A stretch of 6,744 nt of DNA. It comes from Rhodopirellula sp. (lineage in GTDB: Bacteria; Planctomycetota; Planctomycetia; Pirellulales; Pirellulaceae). How positions within the stretch are numbered: the stretch's first letter is position 1; the number at the start of each line of letters is the position of its first letter. The notes under the pieces are model-generated. The model saw only the letters and a program-made list of their open reading frames with translations, was not told the DNA's origin and did no database searches. The stretch covers positions 5,216-11,959 of the forward strand of contig PAUV01000047.1 of the NCBI GenBank assembly GCA_002712845.1, written 5' to 3'. The position numbers were made by a program, and so were the translations under genes. Shown one piece after another: positions 1 through 5,307 of the stretch.

Positions 1-6
1 ATTCTC

Positions 7-12
7 GAGGGA
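7..12 (+). promoter_or_regulatory. Ribosome binding site of the first PNP gene
   Basis: GAGGGA lies five bases upstream of the ATG at 18. It is a good Shine-Dalgarno match and supports that start. The promoter itself must lie left of the window. Confidence 0.6.
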
Positions 13-17
13 AAGTT

Positions 18-857
18 ATGCTCGATCTTTACGACAAGATTCAGGAAGCCTGTACTAAAATTCGTCGCGAGTTCAGTGATAAGCCGAGGGTGGGTATCAT
101 TCTGGGGACCGGACTGGGCGACATTGTCGAGGAACTTGAGGTTGAAGCGACACTTGACTACAAAGATATTCCGCACTTTTTGACCTCGACGGCGACAAGC
201 CATCGAGGGCGACTGGTATGCGGGCGTTTAGCCGGCGTACCCGTCGTGGCCATGGAGGGCCGCTTTCATCTTTATGAAGGGTATTCTTTAAAAGATATCA
301 CTTTGCCAGTCAGGGTATTCAAAGAACTCGGCGCCGAGTTGATGATCGTCAGCAATGCTTGCGGTGGCTTAAACCCCTACTTCGATGCAGGTGATTTGAT
401 GGTAATCGAAGATCAAATCAATCTGTTGGGTGATAACCCACTGATCGGGATCAACGATGACCGATTGGGACCACGATTTCCTGACATGTGCGAGCCCTAC
501 GATCAGCAGTGGATTGATCGTACGATGAAGATTGCCAGAGAACGTGACATCAATATCCACAAGGGAGTTTTCGTCGCTGTCGCAGGACCCAACCTGGAGA
601 CTCGAGCTGAGTACCGATACTTGAGAATGATCGGGGCAGATGTGGTCGGTATGAGCACGGTTCCCGAGGCAATTGTTGCCGTTCACTGCGGTTTAAAAAC
701 CGTTGGACTCAGTGTTGTTACTGATATGTGCCTGCCGGATGCATTAAAACCGTCTAACGTTGAAGAGATCATTGCGGTTGCGAATGAGGCGACTCCAAAG
801 TTGATTGCAGTCGTGGATGGGATTGTGAAAGAGTTCAATCACAACAGGATGGCTTGA
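18..857 (+). CDS. Purine nucleoside phosphorylase (PNP-I family) with MTAP-like specificity residues
   Basis: This cytoplasmic enzyme should cleave purine (deoxy)nucleosides with phosphate to a free base and (deoxy)ribose-1-phosphate, in purine salvage. The 279 residues match the usual length of trimeric PNPs. Visible family motifs are the phosphate loop GTGLGD (30-35), His62 in SHRGR, GRFHLYEGY (81-89), SNACGGLN (112-119), the lid loop ending RFPDM (153-157), GPNLETRAEYR (190-200) and GMSTVPEA (211-218). Glu194 matches human PNP Glu201, which binds 6-oxopurines. However, Asp236 stands where human PNP has Asn243, and Val248 where it has His257. Human methylthioadenosine phosphorylase (MTAP) has Asp220 and Val233 there, and also a Thr like Thr31 in the phosphate loop. 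I infer a substrate range that may include 6-aminopurine or 5'-modified nucleosides; plain inosine/guanosine activity is the alternative. ATG 18 is supported by a Shine-Dalgarno sequence. The gene directly abuts its paralogue. Confidence 0.93.
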   Translation: MLDLYDKIQEACTKIRREFSDKPRVGIILGTGLGDIVEELEVEATLDYKDIPHFLTSTATSHRGRLVCGRLAGVPVVAMEGRFHLYEGYSLKDITLPVRVFKELGAELMIVSNACGGLNPYFDAGDLMVIEDQINLLGDNPLIGINDDRLGPRFPDMCEPYDQQWIDRTMKIARERDINIHKGVFVAVAGPNLETRAEYRYLRMIGADVVGMSTVPEAIVAVHCGLKTVGLSVVTDMCLPDALKPSNVEEIIAVANEATPKLIAVVDGIVKEFNHNRMA

Positions 858-1802
858 TTGCCGATGGGCACAAAGTCACCAACTGTAGATTCAGCGAATC
901 AGGAAGGTCAACTGCTTCAACAAGCAGTCGATTTCGTGATCCGCAAGTGTGGCGATGCAGGAGGTGGACAGCGTCCTGCGACAGGAATCATTCTTGGTAG
1001 TGGGTTGGGAGGCATGGCAGACCAAATCCATGATCCCGTCGTGTTGAGTTACGGGGACATACCAGGCTTTGGCGTCTCGTCTGCGGGGGGGCATCGAGGT
1101 GAGTTGATTCTTGGGGCCATCGAGGCTTCGCCGGTCATTGCGATGGCGGGCCGCTTTCATCGGTATGAAGGCTGGTCGAATGAACAAGTTGCGTTCCCAG
1201 TCAAGTTAATGGCTCGACTTGGTGCCGATCGGTTGATCGTTAGCAATGCAGCGGGGGGCGTGAATCCAAAATTCCGTGTGGGTGATATTATTGTGATTCG
1301 TGATCACTTGAATTTCATGGGATGTTGCGATTTCAGAGGATCAGGAGGATTGCAAACCTCTGATTCGAAAGCAGATCAGAAATCCAGCCAGCTCCGCATA
1401 GCCCCAGAGCGTCAAACGAAATTTGATGCGGAGTGCCCAGGTTTGATGCGGGGAGGCGAGATTTATGACTCGGAATTGTCACGAATCGCCTTTCAAGTCG
1501 GTAGGAGAGATAGATTTAACGTCTATCCAGGGACATATCTGGCAACGTTGGGTCCTAACTACGAGACTCGCAGCGAGTATAGAATGATGCGGCGGATCGG
1601 CGCTGATGTGGCAGGTATGAGCACCGTTCCGGAGGTGTTGGCAGGTTCTGCTGCAGGAATGCGGATCTTGGGACTTTCGATGGTGAGCAACGTGGCGAAT
1701 CCCGATCAACCAAACAAGGCGGATCATTCGGAAGTGCTGGAGGCGGGAATTTCTGCAGCAGTTAAACTGGAGGGCATTGTTCGCGAAGTGTTGTCCAGTT
1801 AG
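858..1802 (+). CDS. Second purine nucleoside phosphorylase paralogue, with an enlarged lid loop
   Basis: This is a PNP-I family protein of 314 residues from TTG 858, or 312 from ATG 864. An AGGA at 846-849 sits eight bases before the TTG and fourteen before the ATG, so TTG is favoured by spacing and ATG by codon. Core motifs are GSGLGG (47-52), His79, GRFHRYEGW (98-106), SNAAGGVN (129-136), GPNYETRSEYR (232-242) and GMSTVPEV (253-260). The base-binding Glu236 and Asn278 and the ribose-contacting His290 match human Glu201, Asn243 and His257, so classical inosine/guanosine phosphorolysis is expected. Between Gly155 and Tyr203 the loop is 25 residues longer than in the upstream paralogue. It is polar, rich in Ser, Lys and Gln, and lacks the RFPDM motif whose Phe covers the neighbouring subunit's active site. 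The gene follows the upstream stop codon with no gap, so translational coupling is likely. Family membership is sure; catalytic competence is less so. Confidence 0.9.
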   Translation: MPMGTKSPTVDSANQEGQLLQQAVDFVIRKCGDAGGGQRPATGIILGSGLGGMADQIHDPVVLSYGDIPGFGVSSAGGHRGELILGAIEASPVIAMAGRFHRYEGWSNEQVAFPVKLMARLGADRLIVSNAAGGVNPKFRVGDIIVIRDHLNFMGCCDFRGSGGLQTSDSKADQKSSQLRIAPERQTKFDAECPGLMRGGEIYDSELSRIAFQVGRRDRFNVYPGTYLATLGPNYETRSEYRMMRRIGADVAGMSTVPEVLAGSAAGMRILGLSMVSNVANPDQPNKADHSEVLEAGISAAVKLEGIVREVLSS

Positions 1803-1846
1803 AGGACGAAGCGAAAACGGTTCCCTCCACCGTTGAATGTCCTCTA
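1800..1846 (+). terminator. Nested inverted repeat after the PNP pair, terminator candidate
   Basis: A perfect 8-bp inverted repeat, TAGAGGAC (1800-1807) and GTCCTCTA (1839-1846), encloses an inner 5-bp stem, AACGG (1816-1820) and CCGTT (1830-1834), with a 9-base loop. The outer arm begins in the stop codon of the second PNP gene. There is no long T tract right after it, so classic intrinsic termination is uncertain. An mRNA-stabilising 3' structure is an alternative. Confidence 0.4.
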
Positions 1847-1975
1847 CCCCGTTTTGCGAATATCTTACTCCCGCATTTTACCGCTTCGCTTGCTCCGCAC
1901 ACACCTTTTCAAGACTCCGGTTTTAACCCCGGTCCCCAGCCATTGGCTAAAAAGTAAACGAACCCTGAGCCAATC
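1847..1975 (+). promoter_or_regulatory. Leader region of the GXGXG gene with a hairpin abutting the start codon
   Basis: This stretch holds no convincing gene. Its clearest element is a perfect 7-bp inverted repeat, ATTGGCT (1942-1948) and AGCCAAT (1968-1974), with a 19-base A-rich loop, ending one base before the ATG at 1976. A smaller CCGG-N8-CCGG palindrome lies near 1917-1932. No good Shine-Dalgarno sequence precedes the start, and I could not settle on a promoter. The repeat could be an RNA hairpin controlling initiation, a protein operator, or chance. Confidence 0.3.
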
Positions 1976-2740
1976 ATGAATCAATCGCCAAATATTAAGT
2001 CGACAGTCGGGGGACGTGACTCTCTGTCTCGCACCCTCCTCAATGGGCTGTCACTGGATCTGGACGCTCAGCAACTTCACAAGGCGATCCATGAAATTCC
2101 AATTGGTGACAATGATGAGCAATTGACTCAGATTGATGTTCATGGTTCGGCTGGGCAGGATGCCGTGCTGATGCGTTTGGATCACCCGATACGGATCAAA
2201 ATGGAAGGGCCTCTTGGTGATTACGCATTTGCCTACAACAAGCAGGCTGACATTCGAATGACAGGTGCGGTCGGCAATGGTGTAGCCGAGGGGATGATCA
2301 GCGGTGCGGTTCGCGTGCGCGGTGACGCTGGTGTTGGTGCTGGAGCGGCCATGAGAGGCGGGACACTTGCGATTTATGGAAACGCTGGTAATCGTTGTGG
2401 AGCCGCGATGCGAGGTGGAGGTGTTTTTGTTCGGGGTGACGTTGGTGACGAGGCAGGTGTTGGCGCGTTGGGAGGGATGATCGTGATCGGCGGAGATGCT
2501 GGTCATAACCTTGGTGATGCGATGAGTAACGCGACGGTGTTCATTCGAGGCGCTGCCGCAAGTTTTGCTGCAGGAGTGACGGATGCTCCCCTTCGAAAAC
2601 GTGAGCAATTGCGTTTGGGGCTGCTACTAATCAATGCGTCGATTCGTGGTGACGCAAAGGAGTTTCGTCGCATCGTGCCAGTTGCAATGCTGGAAGCTGA
2701 AGCAAATGAGCGTGGGGAACTGAATCCGAATTGGCGATAG
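1976..2740 (+). CDS. Stand-alone GXGXG beta-helix protein (glutamate synthase alpha-subunit C-terminal domain-like)
   Basis: This 254-residue protein matches the right-handed beta-helix found at the C terminus of the glutamate synthase large subunit. It also occurs as separate subunits in archaeal-type glutamate synthases, in GlxC/MgsB of N-methylglutamate synthase-type enzymes, and in formylmethanofuran dehydrogenase subunit C. Residues 91-200 form glycine-rich coils with an exact 19-residue period: Gly97, Gly116, Gly135, Gly154, Gly173 and Gly192 each begin a turn, mostly of the form G-[DNA]-[AV]-G. Residues 1-90 and 201-254 form non-repetitive caps. The domain has no catalysis of its own in known enzymes; it is a structural scaffold. 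The next gene, 28 bases downstream, appears to be a divergent glutamate-synthase barrel, so the two probably form one complex. The glutamate-synthase-like assignment is favoured over FwdC because of that neighbour. ATG 1976 is the first plausible start; no strong ribosome binding site is seen. Confidence 0.85.
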   Translation: MNQSPNIKSTVGGRDSLSRTLLNGLSLDLDAQQLHKAIHEIPIGDNDEQLTQIDVHGSAGQDAVLMRLDHPIRIKMEGPLGDYAFAYNKQADIRMTGAVGNGVAEGMISGAVRVRGDAGVGAGAAMRGGTLAIYGNAGNRCGAAMRGGGVFVRGDVGDEAGVGALGGMIVIGGDAGHNLGDAMSNATVFIRGAAASFAAGVTDAPLRKREQLRLGLLLINASIRGDAKEFRRIVPVAMLEAEANERGELNPNWR

Positions 2741-2768
2741 CGGAACGAATCTTAAAACGACTTTGGGA

Positions 2769-3929
2769 ATGCACGCCGGCATTGGAATTGAATCGATGAA
2801 TGAACGCCTGGAAAAAATCTGTTTTCTGCCACCACCAATGGATACACCTTGGGTGGGTCCGCCCGCGGAAGATAGATCAATACAAATCGAACGGACCAAT
2901 GGAGATCCGGTCTCATTGAAATTGCCACTGTTCTGGTATGACCCACCATGGTCAGAGGTCGAAATTGATTCGGCTGACTCGATTGCTGCTGCGGTTGCTC
3001 GATTGGGAGTGCTTGTCAGTGCGTTGCGTAGCGACCTCGCCTGTGCAGATGACGATCCTGAATTACATGGGGCCAGTTCTGGGGAAGCGATCGGGATGCA
3101 GGTGGAAGCGACAGAGGATTTGCCGCGAATCATTCCCTACCGTCCTGAACGTTACGGCTTGAGCGACCGAGATTTTGATGGCCCCGCTGTCGTCGATGTG
3201 CGACTTGCCATGCGGCGGAATCCAACAGGCCGGTTTGCGTACACACCAGAGGAAATTGGGCGGTGGGAGGCAACTCATGCAGAATCGCCACTTGCGGGAG
3301 GCGGCTGGGTTCCGGCGGCTTCGTTCCCTCCTGATGTTGAAGGTCTTGAGAAGCTCAAAGGAAAACTCAATCAATTGCGTTTGTTGGCAGGGGATGCCGC
3401 TGTCTTCGTTTCGATGGCTCCTTATCGTCTGAACGAAGAACTGCCCGCGGTTCTGAGTAGCCAACCCGACGGTGTTATCTTGAGATTGAATGAGCTTGAT
3501 CTGAGCGCATTGGAGCTGGCGCATTGCGTCAAGCAAACACGTGCGATGATGGACGATCAGCAGTGTGAACACTTGCCATTATGGGTCGTGCCAGGTGAAG
3601 TGTCGGCTGCTGATGCCGCCAAGTTGATCGCACTGGGAGCGAATGCGGTCGCCATCGACTCGTGGTGTGAGGAACTTGTCACCGAAATCAAAGATGCTCA
3701 GCAAAACGCTGGTTCAACTTCAGGGTACTCGTCCTTGTCAGCACCCAAAACGCAGGAGTGGGTGGATTGGGTCGAAGACGAGTTGTTTCGCCATATCGAA
3801 CGCTTTGATGGCTTGATGCATGCCATGGTGTATCAGCCACCTGAAGATCGACTGGCAACGCTCTCAGCAGAGTGGGCGTCCAAGTTGTCGATTCCTACTT
3901 TGAGCGTGCCCTTTGATGCAGGTTCTTAA
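2769..3929 (+). CDS. Divergent glutamate-synthase FMN-domain-like protein, probably lacking the iron-sulfur site
   Basis: I identify this 386-residue protein only tentatively. It has no signal peptide or membrane segment. From about residue 140 it resembles a worn version of the glutamate synthase (COG0069-type) alpha/beta barrel. The region RFAYTPEEIGRWEATHAESP to PPDVEGLEKLKGKLNQLR (155-204) recalls the conserved 'ISPPHH...SIEDLAQLI' stretch. AVFVSM (211-216) and DGVILRL (234-240) look like barrel strands. VPGEVSAADAAKLIALGANAVAI (274-296) resembles the late strand-helix pair that in the family contributes to cofactor binding. The three-cysteine 3Fe-4S motif, the GGTGASP-type loop and the usual glycine-rich FMN motifs are absent, so catalysis by the family mechanism is doubtful. 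The N-terminal 130 residues are acidic and unrecognised. It follows the GXGXG gene closely and is probably in the same operon. Possible starts are TTG 2763, ATG 2769 and ATG 2796; none has a strong ribosome binding site. Confidence 0.6.
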   Translation: MHAGIGIESMNERLEKICFLPPPMDTPWVGPPAEDRSIQIERTNGDPVSLKLPLFWYDPPWSEVEIDSADSIAAAVARLGVLVSALRSDLACADDDPELHGASSGEAIGMQVEATEDLPRIIPYRPERYGLSDRDFDGPAVVDVRLAMRRNPTGRFAYTPEEIGRWEATHAESPLAGGGWVPAASFPPDVEGLEKLKGKLNQLRLLAGDAAVFVSMAPYRLNEELPAVLSSQPDGVILRLNELDLSALELAHCVKQTRAMMDDQQCEHLPLWVVPGEVSAADAAKLIALGANAVAIDSWCEELVTEIKDAQQNAGSTSGYSSLSAPKTQEWVDWVEDELFRHIERFDGLMHAMVYQPPEDRLATLSAEWASKLSIPTLSVPFDAGS

Positions 3930-3939
3930 ACTTGGATTG

Positions 3940-3975
3940 CTGTGAATCCGAGGAGGAAATCACTGTGAATCCGAG
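3940..3975. repeat. 13-bp direct repeat, two copies 23 bp apart
   Basis: CTGTGAATCCGAG occurs at 3940-3952 and again at 3963-3975, and each copy is followed within one base by GAGG. The first copy is also the right arm of a hairpin, CTTGGATT (3931-3938) with AATCCGAG (3945-3952), one G-T wobble and a 6-base loop, directly after the stop codon of the upstream gene. There is no T tract, so it is a weak terminator candidate. It may be a duplicated binding site or a short tandem duplication. Confidence 0.5.
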
Positions 3976-4027
3976 CGAGGCAAGGTTCCACGTGCTCCAT
4001 TTCAGCGTTGACTTGTCGAATCGCTGA
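3965..4027 (+). CDS. Possible 20-residue small ORF behind a strong Shine-Dalgarno sequence
   Basis: AGGAGG (3951-3956) lies eight bases before a GTG at 3965, which opens a frame of 20 codons ending in TGA. The peptide is MNPSEARFHVLHFSVDLSNR. It has no signal peptide or membrane segment, and I recognise no family. The Shine-Dalgarno sequence is the best in the window, far better than those of the large genes. A second GTG at 3942, in the other repeat copy, opens an 8-codon frame whose TGA overlaps this GTG. The ORF sits between two convergent genes and could equally be chance in a spacer. Confidence 0.22.
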   Translation: MNPSEARFHVLHFSVDLSNR

Positions 4028-4035
4028 CCATTCGC

Positions 4036-5307
4036 TCACCGGGCCCGTTTGATTGACACCTCATAACTACCGCGGTTGTCGTTCATCTTTCCGCATTCGT
4101 CATTGATGCGAAATAGTAGCCAGCTGTAATCGGGGACACTGACCATTGCCTGATCCTCTACTCCCTGAATCTCGAGTGGTTCGATCCGCTTTGCTTGGGG
4201 ATCATTGGAATTGGGCAACAGACAGAATTGCAATTGTCCCAGCGGTCGGCCACGGTGGTACTGAAAGGTGATCCCCGGAGGTTGGCTAGTCCACGGCTTG
4301 GGTTGATTCGCAAGAGTGATCTCCCCTTCAGCAGAGATGCTGATTTTAGCACCGCGCGGAATGCGAACCCCGCATGACTGCCAGCCTTGATCTGGCCGGA
4401 CTTGAAGTTTGAGGTCGCTACCGTTCCAGACCGGATCCTTTGCCGACAGTTTTACCTGTTCCCTGTTCCAGTCAAAACCGTAGTTCAGCTCGTGGCAAGC
4501 CAAACGCCAGCGGGCGGCCAAAATTGGCCATTGCTTCGCGAGCTTTGATTGCAGCTCGCGATTGAATGCCGGCCCCGTTTCGTTGCCTCGTTGTGCTGCA
4601 GTCACAAAAGCCGACCGGTACTCGGGGTAACTACTCAGAATCATGCAAGCAGCCCAGCTCCAACTGTAGGTGGCGACATCGCCGGTCAAATTCGGCTGAT
4701 AACCCAGCACTGCGTTGATACTGGGGACCTCGCTGCTCTTTGTTGCCTGCCCCATGCGTTTGAATCGACCCCAATACGGAGCATCTTCTCGGCTTAGGGG
4801 AATCTGATTGATTTTGATATCGGGCCCAGACCCATGGTGGGTCGCCAGCAGTTCTGCAGAACCTTCTTGGAACCAGGTCGGTCCAGCACCATTGAACAAG
4901 TGATACGCCAGTGAATGGACACCTTCATGCAGTAGCAAGTGTCGTGTGTAATATTCGCTCTGTTGTGCCAGGACCCAAACTTGATTACCCATCGCATAGC
5001 CGAAGGGAAAATTGGGAACGGTCGCCGGAATCAGGCCACGTTGGTTAAAATCGGCTTTATTGCGGATCACACAGGCTTTCACTTTAAAATCAGCGATTGC
5101 GTTTGTGTCCAGATTCCAGAATTGAATCCATTGGGGTACCGCGGCATCAAAAGAAGCCACCAGACTTTCGGCCTCTTCTGCGGAAGCGATATCCGTGGTC
5201 AAGTGAATGTAGCGGCCGCCCCGCACCAAAAGCTCATCGGCCCTCAAGGGGGCGGTAAGTAAGGCGAAGAAACATCCCACACCGAAGATTAACTGTGATT
5301 GAAACAT
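4036..5307 (-). CDS. Secreted HExxH (gluzincin, peptidase MA-like) protein with a C-terminal LecA-like domain
   Basis: This 423-residue protein begins with a signal peptide: a hydrophobic stretch at about 6-20 and a likely signal peptidase I cleavage after Ala23 (PLRA/DE). The first half is a putative zinc metallopeptidase. HEGVH at 127-131 is the HExxH site, with His127 and His131 as zinc ligands and Glu128 as the base. Glu148 in WFQEGSAE is the expected third ligand, 17 residues on, as in gluzincins of the peptidase MA/DUF1570 type. Residues from about 308 to 420 resemble the LecA (PA-IL) sugar-binding sandwich seen in planctomycete proteins. It opens with WQSCGVRIPRGAKISISAEG and ends with LLFRINDECGKMNDNRGSYE, where the IND...DN acids suggest a calcium site. 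The natural substrate is unknown; a cell-surface or periplasmic glycoprotein or polysaccharide-linked target is only an inference. The ATG at 5307 overlaps the start region of the divergent lipoprotein gene by 13 bp. Confidence 0.85.
   Translation of the reverse strand: MFQSQLIFGVGCFFALLTAPLRADELLVRGGRYIHLTTDIASAEEAESLVASFDAAVPQWIQFWNLDTNAIADFKVKACVIRNKADFNQRGLIPATVPNFPFGYAMGNQVWVLAQQSEYYTRHLLLHEGVHSLAYHLFNGAGPTWFQEGSAELLATHHGSGPDIKINQIPLSREDAPYWGRFKRMGQATKSSEVPSINAVLGYQPNLTGDVATYSWSWAACMILSSYPEYRSAFVTAAQRGNETGPAFNRELQSKLAKQWPILAARWRLACHELNYGFDWNREQVKLSAKDPVWNGSDLKLQVRPDQGWQSCGVRIPRGAKISISAEGEITLANQPKPWTSQPPGITFQYHRGRPLGQLQFCLLPNSNDPQAKRIEPLEIQGVEDQAMVSVPDYSWLLFRINDECGKMNDNRGSYEVSIKRAR

Noticed and set aside
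369..686. Minus-strand open frame of 105 codons within the first PNP gene
   Set aside because: It lies wholly inside a well-supported gene, has no recognisable domain, and is explained as an antisense shadow.
1803..1975. Known riboswitch or T-box in the PNP to GXGXG spacer
   Set aside because: I could not find the conserved core of a purine, glutamine, SAM or T-box element; only generic inverted repeats are visible.
2051..2608. Minus-strand open frame of 185 codons opposite the GXGXG gene
   Set aside because: It is long only because the glycine-rich repeat coding has few stops on the other strand. Its product is a low-complexity Thr/Ser/His-rich string with no family resemblance.
3063..3572. 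Minus-strand open frame of 169 codons opposite the barrel-like gene
   Set aside because: It is fully antisense to a frame with coherent protein-like sequence, and it has no domain, signal or supporting ribosome binding site.
4022..4040. Short direct repeat TCGCTNACC near the end of the peptidase gene
   Set aside because: The two 9-base copies with a mismatch, partly in coding sequence, are too short to separate from chance.
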